In this document: piece by piece, positions 50,330 to 57,911 of the stretch
Numbering within the stretch: position 1 is the first letter of the stretch
Layout: every line of letters starts with the position of its first letter
Assembly: GCF_900106975.1 (NCBI RefSeq)
Contig: NZ_FNNU01000005.1
Location: 372,001-436,000, forward strand
Direction: 5' to 3'
Length of the DNA: 64,000 bases
DNA from: Pseudomonas kuykendallii
GTDB taxonomy: Bacteria > Pseudomonadota > Gammaproteobacteria > Pseudomonadales > Pseudomonadaceae
Position numbers and translations under genes: made by a program
Notes under the pieces: generated by a model
The model's database searches: none
What the model saw: only the letters and a program-made list of their open reading frames with translations
What the model was told of the DNA's origin: nothing

Positions 50330-51199
50330 ATGGAATTGATCTGGTTGGAAGATTTCGCGGCCCTCGCCGAGCACGGCACCTTCTCGCGGGCCGCCGAGGC
50401 GCGGCACGTCACCCAGCCAGCCTTCAGCCGGCGCATCCGCGCGCTGGAAAACTGGATGGGCGCCGAACTGTTCGAGCGCAGCGTGCACGGCGCCAACCTG
50501 ACCGACGCCGGCCGCCAGGTGCTCGGTGGCGCTCGGGACCTGACCCGGCGCCTGCAGCAATTGCGCAGCGAGGCGCAGGAGGTCGCCGGCAAGGCCGCCA
50601 GGACGCTGCAGTTCGCCGCGACCCACTCGCTGTCATTCACCTTCTTCCCGCGCTGGATTCGGCGCGCCGAGCGCGGTGCGCCGATCGAGGCCGTGCGTCT
50701 ACTGTCCGACAGCATGGCCAACTGCGAACAGATGCTGCTGCAGGGCCAGGTTCAGTTCCTGCTGTGTCATGGCGACCCGCACGCCTCGCCGCTGTTCGAG
50801 CCCGAACAGTTCCACAGCAAGGTGATTGGCAGCGACGTGCTGCAACCACTGATCAGCCCTGCGCTAGGGCCGGGTGATGCGACCGGCGCCCTTCCCTATC
50901 TGGCCTACAGCGCCGACTCGGGGCTCGGCCGGATCGTCGCCGCGCGGCTCGCCAGCCGGGCGACGCCGCACGCGCTCGACGCGCTGTTCAGCAGTCACCT
51001 CGCCGCCGTGCTGATGTCCATGGCGCTGGAAAACAAGGGCGTCGCCTGGCTACCGGAAAGCCTCGCCGAGGCGGAGGTCGCGGACGGCGCGCTGGTCCGC
51101 GCGTTCGACCAGGACTGGGACATCCCGCTGCAGATCCAGCTGACCCGCCCAAAGGCCCCGCTGAGCGATTTCGCCGAGGCGTTCTGGGCGCGCCTCTGA
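50330..51199 (+). CDS. LysR-family regulator, probably of the tartrate gene
   Basis: 289 residues from ATG 50330; upstream in-frame codons reach 50174 inside tarD and are excluded. The HTH is LEDFAALAEHGTFSRAAEARHVTQPAFSRRIRALENWMGAELF, with the HVTQPAFSRRIRALE pattern of the GltC/CynR-like branch. The 100-bp gap to tarD should hold the shared operator. It ends at a strong bidirectional terminator. Confidence 0.93.
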   Translation: MELIWLEDFAALAEHGTFSRAAEARHVTQPAFSRRIRALENWMGAELFERSVHGANLTDAGRQVLGGARDLTRRLQQLRSEAQEVAGKAARTLQFAATHSLSFTFFPRWIRRAERGAPIEAVRLLSDSMANCEQMLLQGQVQFLLCHGDPHASPLFEPEQFHSKVIGSDVLQPLISPALGPGDATGALPYLAYSADSGLGRIVAARLASRATPHALDALFSSHLAAVLMSMALENKGVAWLPESLAEAEVADGALVRAFDQDWDIPLQIQLTRPKAPLSDFAEAFWARL

Positions 51200-51215
51200 C
51201 ATTTGCGCAGGCATG

Positions 51216-51244
51216 AAAAAGCCCGGCACATGGCCGGGCTTTTT
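51216..51244. terminator. Bidirectional terminator
   Basis: Perfect 12-base arms AAAAAGCCCGGC and GCCGGGCTTTTT enclose ACATG. They end the LysR gene on the plus strand and efp on the minus strand. Confidence 0.92.
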
Positions 51245-51258
51245 CGTCGCGACAAGGA

Positions 51259-51825
51259 TCAGGCCTTGATGCGCGACTTGTACTCGCCGGTACGGGTATC
51301 GATCTCGATCGAGTCGCCGATTTCGCAGAACGCGGAAACCTGCAGCTCGGCGCCGTTGTTCAGGCGCGCGGTCTTCATCACCTTGCCCGAGGTATCGCCA
51401 CGTACGGACGGCTCGGTGTAGGCGATCTGGCGAACGATGGTGGTCGGCAGTTCGACGGAGATGACCTTATCGCCGAAGAAGATCGCTTCGCAGACGTCGG
51501 TCATGCCGTCCTCGATGAAGGTCAGCACGCTTTCCAGGTCGTCTTTCTCGATCTCGTACTGGTTGAACTCGGTATCCATGAACACGTACAGCGGATCGGC
51601 GAAGTAGGAATAGGTCACTTCCTTGCGATCCAGAATGATCGGCTCAAGCTTGTCATCGGCCTTGTACACGGTCTCGGTAGCGGAACCGTTGAGCAGGTTC
51701 TTCAGCTTCATCTTGACCACGGCGCTGTTGCGGCCGGACTTGTTGAACTCGGCTTTCTGGATGACCCAGGGAGCGCCGTTGATGTTGGCTACCTGGCCAG
51801 CGCGAAATTCTTGTGCGGTTTTCAT
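51259..51825 (-). CDS. efp: Elongation factor P
   Basis: 188 residues from ATG 51825. The KOW-like N-terminal domain has [24 protein letters not shown], where the loop tip carries Arg32 (KSGRNS), the residue rhamnosylated by EarP in Pseudomonas. Two OB domains follow, ending in [22 protein letters not shown] binds the ribosome and relieves stalling at polyproline motifs. It lies 124 bp downstream of earP on the same strand. Confidence 0.97.
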   Translation of the reverse strand: MKTAQEFRAGQVANINGAPWVIQKAEFNKSGRNSAVVKMKLKNLLNGSATETVYKADDKLEPIILDRKEVTYSYFADPLYVFMDTEFNQYEIEKDDLESVLTFIEDGMTDVCEAIFFGDKVISVELPTTIVRQIAYTEPSVRGDTSGKVMKTARLNNGAELQVSAFCEIGDSIEIDTRTGEYKSRIKA

Positions 51826-51949
51826 ACGAGATATCCGGTTGGATGAGTGACGAAAAATTGGCCGCCTATGATAGCCAATTTGCACCGAGCTGTAACCAGG
51901 GGCCGACCGGGGGCCCAGGCACCTGAGTCAACGGGGCCGGCCCGCGCGG

Positions 51950-53092
51950 TCAGGGGCGTGGAATCACCCGGGAGAACGCCAGCAGTTGCGTGGCCAGATC
52001 CTCCTGTACCGCCAACGCCGCACACCAGTGCTCGGCATGCGCGTTCAGCTCCCCCTCGTGCCGGGCCAGTTCCGTCCATGCCGCGCCAATCGCTCCGCCG
52101 GCATTCCAGGCGCGCCAGAGCGCCTCGAACGCGGCGTGCGCCGGAGCCGACAGCCCCTCGAGGTAGAGCCTGAGGAACGCCTCCAGCTTGTCCCAGTGCG
52201 CATCGTCCTGCTGCGGATAGATGTGCCAGAGCAGCGGCCGGCCGGCCCACTGCGCGCGGAGGAAGGAATCCTCGCCGCGAACAGCGTTGAAATCGCAGCA
52301 CCACAGCAGACGGTCGTAGTCATCCTGGCTGAGGAAGCTCAGCACCTGAATCGTCAGGGCGCCGCGCGCGAAACGCTCGCCGGCGCGGACGGACTCCACG
52401 CCGAGCCAGGCGGCAAGGCTCGTCCCGATGCGACCTTGGGGAACCAGCAACTGGGTGGGTCTGCTGTCGCCGGACAACGCCTCCAGCCAAACGCCCAGTG
52501 CCGGGTTCTCGTAAGCGAACAGCGAAACCAGGCGGGCTCCCGCCTCCCGGGTCACGCCGAGACCGGAGAGAAAGGCAGCCTGGGCCGCCGGGTCGCTCTG
52601 GAATGCCTTACGGCGCTCGAGCAGATCGCCTTCGCGCAACAGGCCGCCGGTGCCGGAAACGAAGCCGGGAAAGAAGAAATACTTGCGCACGCCATTCGGC
52701 TGCAGCGACGGCAACGCGTGGCAGTTACCCACCCACCCTTCGGCGCTGAGGTATTCGAGGTTCAGCCAGAGACTGCGCGCGTGGCTAGCCATGGCGGCCT
52801 CGTACGCCTCCGGCAACTGGCAGGCGAACGCCTCGATTACAACGTCGGCTGGCTCGGTAGCGTTCGGCCAGCGCTGAGGCCATTGCCGAACCTCGATACC
52901 TTCATGCCATTGCTGCGCCGCGAGCGGGTCGGCTTGCGGACACAGCGCGGCGAACGCACCGAGGTCGTCGACCCACAACCGGACCTCCTGGCCATGCTCG
53001 CGCGCCAACTGCTTCGCCAAACGCCAGGTCACCCCGATATCGCCGAAGTTATCCACCACTGCGCAAAAGATGTCCCAGGATCTGCCCTGCAT
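51950..53092 (-). CDS. earP: EF-P arginine rhamnosyltransferase EarP
   Basis: 380 residues, GT-B fold. The N-terminal VVDNFGDIGVTWRLAKQL holds the catalytic Asp pair (residues 14 and 18 from this start; published numbering is 13 and 17). WLNLEYLSAEGWVGNCHALPSLQPNG and FNAVRGEDSFLRAQWAGRPLLWHIYPQQ hold the donor-sugar binding residues. It transfers rhamnose from dTDP-beta-L-rhamnose to Arg32 of EF-P. It is the first gene of an earP-efp pair, in the usual arrangement. Confidence 0.95.
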   Translation of the reverse strand: MQGRSWDIFCAVVDNFGDIGVTWRLAKQLAREHGQEVRLWVDDLGAFAALCPQADPLAAQQWHEGIEVRQWPQRWPNATEPADVVIEAFACQLPEAYEAAMASHARSLWLNLEYLSAEGWVGNCHALPSLQPNGVRKYFFFPGFVSGTGGLLREGDLLERRKAFQSDPAAQAAFLSGLGVTREAGARLVSLFAYENPALGVWLEALSGDSRPTQLLVPQGRIGTSLAAWLGVESVRAGERFARGALTIQVLSFLSQDDYDRLLWCCDFNAVRGEDSFLRAQWAGRPLLWHIYPQQDDAHWDKLEAFLRLYLEGLSAPAHAAFEALWRAWNAGGAIGAAWTELARHEGELNAHAEHWCAALAVQEDLATQLLAFSRVIPRP

Positions 53093-53192
53093 GCCCGCCT
53101 CGTTCGATCGGATTTCCAGATTGATGGTGCTCTTTGCTATCGGAGCAATAGTTAAACCGACATGGTCTTTCTGTAGACTTCCTGTAGAGTTT

Positions 53193-53206
53193 TATTGACG
53201 TCAATA
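53193..53206. promoter_or_regulatory. 14-bp palindrome upstream of chemoreceptor
   Basis: TATTGACGTCAATA is its own complement and lies 73 bp upstream of the chemoreceptor ATG. Its TTGACG could also serve as a -35 box, but no convincing -10 box is at the right spacing. Confidence 0.35.
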
Positions 53207-53278
53207 TGACATCACACAGCAGGCACTTCCGCTAGGCTGTTCAGGCGATGGATCGCGCGCTTCCCCACGGGTGAAAAA

Positions 53279-54913
53279 ATGAATCTTACCGTCAAGGCGA
53301 AGCTGGGCCTCAGCTTTGCCTCCGTCACCGCCACGGCGCTGCTCGTCTCGCTGATTTCCCTCTACGCACTCAATGCCGCCAACGACCGCCTCTCGGACAT
53401 CGTGCACGGCGCCAACGAGCGCAGCCAGTTGGCCGGCAAGGCCCGTCTGGCCACCACTCTTCGAGCCATCGCCGCACGCAACCTGGTGCTGGTCAGCGAG
53501 AACGACGATCGCCAGCACGAGCGCGCGGCCGTGCTGGCCGCCCACCAGGACGTGCAGACCACCATGGGCCAGCTGAAGCAGAAGATCGCTGCCAGCCCCG
53601 ACGTCACATCCGAAGAGAAGGACCTGGTTGCCCGCATCGACAGCGTCGAAGCGCAGTACGGCCCGGTGGCGCTGAAGATCGTCGACCTCGCCTGGAAAGG
53701 CGAGCGGGAAAAAGCCATCAGCATGATGAACACCGACTGCATGCCGCTGCTCAGCCAACTGATCGCGGCTACCGGCGACTACATGGCCTACAGCGAACGC
53801 CAGGCCGAGCGTGATTTGAGCGACGCCCAGAATGCCTACTTCAACCAACGCAACCTGCTCCTGCTGGTCTGCGTCGCCGCCATCATCCTCGCCTCGGTGC
53901 TCGGCCTGACCATCACCCGGGGCCTCTTCACCTCTCTGGGAGCGGAACCTTCGCTGCTTTCCGACGAAGCCCGGCGTGTCGCCGAGGGCGATCTGCGTGC
54001 CGCTGCCACAAGCCAGCCGGCGGGCAGCGTGATGGCATCGCTCGGCGAGATGCAGTCGAAACTCAACGTCCTGATCGGCAGCGTGCGAGGCTCGGCCAAC
54101 GTCATCTCCTCGGCGGCCGAAGAGCTTTCCTCCAGTGCCGAGCAGACCCGCGCCGGTGTCGCCGCGCAGAAATCCGAGGTCGACCAGGTTGCCGCGGCGA
54201 TGCACCAGATGACCGCCACCGTGCAGGAAGTTGCACGCCACTGCGAACAGGCCGCCGCCGCGGCACAACACGCCACCGACGAAGCCACCGCAGGCAACGG
54301 CATGGCGAGCCGGGCGGTTAGCCAGATCGAACGTCTTTCCGGGGAAGTGAACCGCTCGGCCGAGGCCATGGGCCGCCTGCAGCAGGAAAGCACCAACATC
54401 GGCGGCGTGCTGGACGTGATCAAATCGGTCGCCGACCAGACCAACCTGCTGGCCCTCAACGCCGCCATCGAAGCCGCCCGTGCTGGCGAAGCGGGCCGTG
54501 GTTTTGCCGTGGTCGCCGACGAAGTACGCAGCCTCGCGCGCCGGACCCAGGACGCCACCCAGGAAATCGAAACGCTGATCGCCGGGCTACAGAAGATCGC
54601 CCAGGAAGTCTCCACCATCATGCTCAACTGCAAGGCGACCAGCGATGCGACGGTCAAGGACGTCGGCGACACGGGCAACGCCGTCCTGAGCATCACCCGC
54701 ATGATCAGCGACATCCAGCAAATGAACCTGCAAATCGCCACCGCCGCCGACCAGCAAAGCCAGGTCGCCGAACAGATCAGCCGCAACGTCCACAACGTCA
54801 GCAGCATCGCCGACCAGTCGGCCAGCGCCACCGACGAAACCGCCGCCTCGAGCATCCAGCTCGCCCGCCTGGGCAGCGACCTGCAATCACAGGTAGCGCG
54901 TTTTCGGCTCTGA
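53279..54913 (+). CDS. Methyl-accepting chemotaxis protein (4HB_MCP type)
   Basis: 544 residues. TM1 lies at about 8-29, the periplasmic part (about 30-190) has the alpha-helical 4HB_MCP pattern ([37 protein letters not shown]), and TM2 at about 192-212 ([20 protein letters not shown]). HAMP and the signalling domain follow with [21 protein letters not shown]. This is the Tar-like receptor class with an unknown ligand. It is a single gene, followed by 477 bp without a gene. Confidence 0.95.
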   Translation: MNLTVKAKLGLSFASVTATALLVSLISLYALNAANDRLSDIVHGANERSQLAGKARLATTLRAIAARNLVLVSENDDRQHERAAVLAAHQDVQTTMGQLKQKIAASPDVTSEEKDLVARIDSVEAQYGPVALKIVDLAWKGEREKAISMMNTDCMPLLSQLIAATGDYMAYSERQAERDLSDAQNAYFNQRNLLLLVCVAAIILASVLGLTITRGLFTSLGAEPSLLSDEARRVAEGDLRAAATSQPAGSVMASLGEMQSKLNVLIGSVRGSANVISSAAEELSSSAEQTRAGVAAQKSEVDQVAAAMHQMTATVQEVARHCEQAAAAAQHATDEATAGNGMASRAVSQIERLSGEVNRSAEAMGRLQQESTNIGGVLDVIKSVADQTNLLALNAAIEAARAGEAGRGFAVVADEVRSLARRTQDATQEIETLIAGLQKIAQEVSTIMLNCKATSDATVKDVGDTGNAVLSITRMISDIQQMNLQIATAADQQSQVAEQISRNVHNVSSIADQSASATDETAASSIQLARLGSDLQSQVARFRL

Positions 54914-54973
54914 CTCCCGGCCAGAAGCCGCAGCTGTCAGCACAACTGGCCGATCCCAAGGGCCCAGAAAGCA

Positions 54974-55007
54974 AAAGCCCCGAGAACCTGCCGGCTCTCG
55001 GGGCTTT
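54974..55007 (-). terminator. Terminator in left repeat
   Basis: Twelve-base arms AAAGCCCCGAGA and TCTCGGGGCTTT enclose a ten-base loop. On the minus strand a T tract follows; the matching copy lies downstream of tRNA-Ser at 57506-57539. Confidence 0.8.
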
Positions 55008-55019
55008 CTGCTTGTGGTC

Positions 55020-55046
55020 TGGTGCGAAGGCGGGATTCGAACCCGC
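55020..55046 (-). pseudogene. tRNA 3'-end fragment
   Basis: Read on the minus strand: GCGGGTTCGAATCCCGC (a T-arm with all five pairs), then CTTCGCACCA with CCA encoded. The acceptor strand is one base short and no D-arm, anticodon arm or 5' acceptor strand is found on the 5' side. It is therefore a remnant and not a working tRNA. It differs from the 3' end of tRNA-Ser at 57552 in several positions. Confidence 0.6.
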
Positions 55047-55363
55047 TTCGGCACACATTCGTTAGCGGCAACATCGGCCAAAGCCAGCCAGAACAGGCCT
55101 CCCCTTCTCTTTCATCCAGTCACTTTTGCCTTGCATGGGCTGTGGTTTCGACACCATGGCTTCCGGCCATTGTTCTTCGCTTCATCTGCAAGCTAATCTC
55201 CGCTCAACCGCCAGCTCGCTGGCAAAGGGACTTGCAGGGCTGAGGCCGGCGTATAACGCCCCCTCGTAGCGCATGCCGCTGACTAGAGCTGTGCGCTAGA
55301 TCTGCAAGAGTTTTTTATCCACCAATTTTCAGATTGTTATGCACCAATTGGTGTCTATTTATA

Positions 55364-55370
55364 GTTAGGC
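55364..55370 (+). other. Integron-type core site (GTTAGGC) before the first cassette
   Basis: GTTAGGC fits GTTRRRY, the R' core at which cassettes join. It lies 21 bp before the first cassette gene and has no recognisable attC partner box on its left, so it could be part of an attI or a decayed attC site. Confidence 0.45.
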
Positions 55371-55390
55371 CTCCGCAGAGATCACAGCGC

Positions 55391-56002
55391 ATGAATCCAA
55401 TTGAAAACTACGGCGAACTAATGTGGAAAATACGTAGTCGATTCGATGTCATTGAGGCACTTCGCCAATCGGATTCAGACCCGTTTTCTCGGGCAGAGTC
55501 TGCGGCATTTCACGGTCGGAAAATTGTTGAGGCTATTGCCTTTGCCTGCTTAGTTGCGGTTAATAACGGCCTCAAAATTATTCCTAGGGATGCCAAAGGA
55601 CAATGGAATGCCGAGGCAATTTTCAAGAATCTAAAATCAAAGAACATAACTGCACTGCCAAGCCCGAGCAATATACGACAAGCAACACTAGAAGAACAAA
55701 TGACTGACGGCGTCAATGTAATAATTGAAGGTATTCCGGAAAAACGGCTTACCACTGAAGAGCTTATTGAAATATACAAAAGATTGCACGTGTGGCTACA
55801 TGAACTTAATCCCTATTCGTACCAAGGCCATTCTGAGTTTTATACGCAGAAGTCCGGAACACTGTGGGCCGACTTAGAGAAGCTTCATTTATTTATCGAA
55901 CGGCATTTTATTTCAATTCGTGGCACTGCATTTTTTTGCGTTTTGCGAGATACCCAAGATCGAGAAACCAAGGTCATTCCACTTGCTAAGCAAGAAGCCT
56001 AA
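55391..56002 (+). CDS. Cassette-borne protein of unknown function
   Basis: 203 residues from ATG 55391, a mostly helical, soluble protein with no signal peptide. Its codon use is much richer in A and T than in the flanking genes, so it is foreign. Features are ELMWKIRSRFDVIEALRQ, the AESAAFHGRKIVEAIAFACLVAVNNG helix pair and a C-terminal KLHLFIERHFISIRG. The pattern of an early helical hairpin with a charged motif recalls HEPN-like domains, but I cannot identify it. Its stop codon lies inside the first box of the following attC site, as is usual for gene cassettes. Confidence 0.75.
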   Translation: MNPIENYGELMWKIRSRFDVIEALRQSDSDPFSRAESAAFHGRKIVEAIAFACLVAVNNGLKIIPRDAKGQWNAEAIFKNLKSKNITALPSPSNIRQATLEEQMTDGVNVIIEGIPEKRLTTEELIEIYKRLHVWLHELNPYSYQGHSEFYTQKSGTLWADLEKLHLFIERHFISIRGTAFFCVLRDTQDRETKVIPLAKQEA

Positions 56003-56073
56003 CAAGTGATTCAAGTCACTCGCTTCGCTCGCTAGGGACAGGCTAAAGCCTGCCCCTTAACCAAACGTTAGGC
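55997..56073 (+). repeat. attC-like recombination site 1
   Basis: 77 bp from GCCTAAC (R'') to GTTAGGC (R'), the two outer core boxes being exact complements. Inside are TTCAAGTCACTCGCTTCGCTCGC, the GGGACAGGC/GCCTGCCCC inner pair and CCTTAACCAAAC. This is the form of the short, strongly paired attC sites reported from Pseudomonas integrons. Confidence 0.88.
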
Positions 56074-56079
56074 ATCCAT

Positions 56080-56658
56080 ATGTACTCCCTAAGCCAAAGT
56101 ATTGAATTTGAAGAAATCGCAAATCCACACTCTTGGTTTTTGGTTGCCAGCGAATTGCATGAACAGGCCAAGCTCCTTAGAGACGGCACCACTTCTAAAA
56201 TTTCTCGCCGCGATTTTTCCAGCTTAAATATTAAAACCTGGAACTCATCTAATCGAACCGTAATACTACTGGCTGGCTTTGCACTTGAGAACATCATTAA
56301 AGCTTACTTAATATACGAACATCCAAATTATGTCAGCAACGGGTTCCTCTCAAACAACATAAAAACGCACAAGCTCACCAAGCTAGCAAAGGATTCAAGC
56401 TTTCTCCCTTACCAGTCACAAGGTTCAAATACCCTTAAATACTTTGAAGAAGGCCTTGAGTCTTGGGCTAGGTACCCGTGCGGCTTGAATTGGGCCCAAA
56501 CAAAAGAGCAAAATATTCTTTCCGGGAAGGTCTGGAACAATTATCTTTGGCTTATGCGCGCCTATGAGTCGCGCTTTAAAAAGCTGGTGCTCAAAGGCTG
56601 GAAGGGACCTCATGAATTTGAAGGGTCTTTTAAAATTTCAGGCTCATGGCTGCAATGA
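56080..56658 (+). CDS. Cassette-borne HEPN-like protein
   Basis: 192 residues starting at ATG 56080, only six bases after the R' box, as cassette genes often do; no ribosome binding site is seen. The central helical region LLAGFALENIIKAYLIYEHPNYVSNG followed by IKTHKLTKLAKD is the pattern of the HEPN superfamily, which includes RNA-cutting toxins and abortive-infection proteins. A complete RX4-6H catalytic motif is not obvious, so nuclease activity is unproven. AT-rich codon use marks it as foreign. Confidence 0.75.
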   Translation: MYSLSQSIEFEEIANPHSWFLVASELHEQAKLLRDGTTSKISRRDFSSLNIKTWNSSNRTVILLAGFALENIIKAYLIYEHPNYVSNGFLSNNIKTHKLTKLAKDSSFLPYQSQGSNTLKYFEEGLESWARYPCGLNWAQTKEQNILSGKVWNNYLWLMRAYESRFKKLVLKGWKGPHEFEGSFKISGSWLQ

Positions 56659-56664
56659 TGAAAA

Positions 56665-56740
56665 GCCTAACAATTGGTTCAAATCGCTCGCTCCGCTCAC
56701 TGGGACGGGCTAAAGCCCGCCCCTTAACCAAACGTTAGAT
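56665..56740 (+). repeat. attC-like recombination site 2
   Basis: 76 bp from GCCTAAC to GTTAGAT, closely similar to site 1 over its whole length, including CAAATCGCTCGCTCCGCTCACTGGGAC and the GGGC/GCCC inner pair with CCTTAACCAAAC. The last two bases differ because they belong to the next cassette, which is how cassette joints behave. Confidence 0.88.
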
Positions 56741-56762
56741 TTTCGGTTCGGAACTCGACCTC

Positions 56763-57158
56763 ATGCGCGGATCAATATTTCTTTTCGGTCTTCTAGCTGT
56801 TGTGGCGACGACTCCTGTGGTCGCCAAAGATTGTGTGAGGGTGAGGAACGAGAAAGGTGGTCACGACTGCATGACGTTCACCCCGAAAGAACAACAAGTC
56901 GCCGCAAATTACGGGGTGCGTCTTGGCGCTCCATTTAAAGACGTTAAGCGCCAACTCACCAACAGCGGGTGGAGTATCGATAAAGATTGGCTTAGTGAAA
57001 ACGCGGCGGATACTAAGGGTGAAGTTCAGCCGGTCTGTGGCAATGGGCAGGATTCCGTTTGCTCCATTACCTTTGCCAAAGGCAAGTTGCAAATTTATTT
57101 GGTGCTGAGTGGCACGAATGATGGGCTTCCTCTGATCAGCCTAGAAGAACAACCCTAG
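56763..57158 (+). CDS. Cassette-borne small secreted protein
   Basis: 131 residues with a signal peptide (MRGSIFLFGLLAVVATTPVVA), so it is exported. The mature part has four Cys (DCVRVRNEKGGHDC and VQPVCGNGQDSVC) that suggest two disulfides, and the segment YGVRLGAPFKDVKRQLTNSGWSI. I do not recognise the family. Base composition is intermediate between the other cassettes and the chromosome. Confidence 0.75.
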   Translation: MRGSIFLFGLLAVVATTPVVAKDCVRVRNEKGGHDCMTFTPKEQQVAANYGVRLGAPFKDVKRQLTNSGWSIDKDWLSENAADTKGEVQPVCGNGQDSVCSITFAKGKLQIYLVLSGTNDGLPLISLEEQP

Positions 57159-57170
57159 TATGGACCACCA

Positions 57171-57260
57171 ATCTAACCCTGCAGTCGAGCGGGACAGCCA
57201 AAAGCTGCGCTTTTGGTTCCCTACGCTTCGCTCCGGCTGCCCCTCACTTCCACGTTGGCC
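57171..57260 (+). repeat. attC-like recombination site 3
   Basis: 90 bp from ATCTAAC (a good R'' box) to GTTGGCC (a degenerate R' box; its sixth base breaks GTTRRRY). The interior has CCTGCAGTCGAGCGGGACAGCC, a perfect hairpin (CCAAAAGC-TGC-GCTTTTGG) and CCCCTCACTTCCAC, a form different from sites 1 and 2. It would end the third cassette. Confidence 0.72.
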
Positions 57261-57341
57261 GCATTTGGCACTTATAGAGGCGTTGCGGGCAGATAACTCC
57301 GTAGAGTTCCACCTGGACTCCAGCATCCTGTAGATCATTCG

Positions 57342-57461
57342 ATGGATAACCTCACGGGAGCCTATTCCAGGCGTATCAATATCCAGCACAGACTGGTTTA
57401 TCAATCGCTCCAGGATGAACAGACGGTGAAGGTTCTCAGGCGCTGGCCCATCTACGCGTGA
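57342..57461 (+). pseudogene. Truncated YoeB/Txe-family toxin
   Basis: A 39-codon frame, MDNLTGAYSRRINIQHR followed by [18 protein letters not shown] and PIYA, matches the C-terminal half of the YoeB/Txe mRNA interferases (LSGxYSRRINIxHRLVYQ with the conserved C-terminal VKVLRMWxHY, here [10 protein letters not shown]). The N-terminal half is missing: the same frame is closed by TAA at 57294, just after attC site 3. No antitoxin gene is present. It is probably the remains of a fourth cassette. ATG 57342 is an internal codon and not a true start. Confidence 0.75.
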
Positions 57462-57491
57462 CCGACGCTCGACAGTTCTTCGACACTTGCA

Positions 57492-57579
57492 GGCCCGGAA
57501 AGCAAAAAGCCCCGAGAACCTGCTGGCTCTCGGGGCTTTAGCTTTTTGGTCTGGCGGTGAAGGTGGGATTCGAACCCAC
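57492..57579. repeat. Right copy of the island-flanking direct repeat
   Basis: It begins GGCCCGGAAAGC and contains the terminator and the 3' part of tRNA-Ser. It is the counterpart of 54961-55046. Confidence 0.75.
57506..57539 (-). terminator. Terminator of tRNA-Ser
   Basis: Twelve-base arms AAAGCCCCGAGA and TCTCGGGGCTTT around a ten-base loop, with a T tract on the minus strand, 12 bp after the tRNA. Confidence 0.9.
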
Positions 57580-57641
57580 GATACGGTTTCCCGTATACAC
57601 ACTTTCCAGGCGTGCTCCTTCAACCGCTCGGACACTTCACC
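57552..57641 (-). tRNA. tRNA-Ser (anticodon GGA)
   Basis: The minus strand folds as a complete class II tRNA. The acceptor GGTGAAG pairs with CTTCACC, the discriminator is G, and CCA is encoded. The anticodon loop is CTGGAAA, the long variable arm is ATACGGGAAACCGTAT, and the T-arm is GTGGGTTCGAATCCCAC. It reads UCC and UCU. It is 90 nt long, normal for tRNA-Ser. Confidence 0.97.
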
Positions 57642-57829
57642 GGATCTCGGCGGACTGTCTGGTCCGTCGAGGCGCGCTAATTTAGTCGAAGGCCGCCACG
57701 AAGGCAAACTTTTTTTCAGGCTATTCATGCGTTTAGGTGGCGGGCGTTTTTCGAGGGGCGCTCCGCTCGCCGCCGTGGTCGATCGGCACGCCTTCCGGCC
57801 CGGCACCGGGCGGAAAACCGCCGGATGGC

Positions 57830-57847
57830 TGACTCACCGGTCAGTCA
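57830..57847. promoter_or_regulatory. Near-perfect 18-bp palindrome upstream of crotonase
   Basis: TGACTCACCGGTCAGTCA equals its reverse complement except for one symmetric pair. It lies 64 bp before the ATG and could be the operator of a TetR- or GntR-type regulator. Confidence 0.5.
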
Positions 57848-57911
57848 CGGCGCTTTACCTGTGGCCCGCGGGTGGGTAAGTTCGGCCGACTAATTCCAAG
57901 GAATACCCGCC

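Larger units (their letters stand above)
54961..55046. repeat. Left copy of the island-flanking direct repeat
   Basis: The copy runs from GGCCCAGAAAGC through a terminator stem, TGGTCTGG, and the T-arm GGCGGGATTCGAACCCGC. The right copy at 57492-57579 has the same order with several base changes and a two-base length difference. Confidence 0.75.
54914..55390. other. 477-bp gene-free stretch at the left end of the cassette island
   Basis: It holds the left direct repeat with a terminator and a tRNA-like 3' end (54961-55046), an AT-rich patch with a perfect 12-base palindrome (CACCAATTGGTG at 55342-55353), a weak promoter-like pair (TTGTTA at 55334 and TATTTA at 55356), and the GTTAGGC box at 55364. 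I see no coding sequence in it. Confidence 0.6.

Noticed and set aside
55020-55110. Complete tRNA at the left repeat
   Set aside because: Only the T-arm and CCA end fit. No 5' acceptor strand, D-arm or anticodon arm could be found on the minus strand, and the acceptor 3' strand is a base short.
55997-57260. CRISPR array
   Set aside because: The repeats are 76-90 bp apart by whole genes, have paired outer core boxes and internal dyads, and lack regular spacers; they fit attC sites.
57141-57806. A 221-codon minus frame through tRNA-Ser, terminator and attC site 3
   Set aside because: It runs across a complete tRNA and two structured elements. The plus-strand YoeB-like fragment inside it has a real family match; this frame has none.
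57487-57879. Plus-strand frame over tRNA-Ser and the crotonase promoter
   Set aside because: It translates a terminator and the antisense of a tRNA and has no motif.
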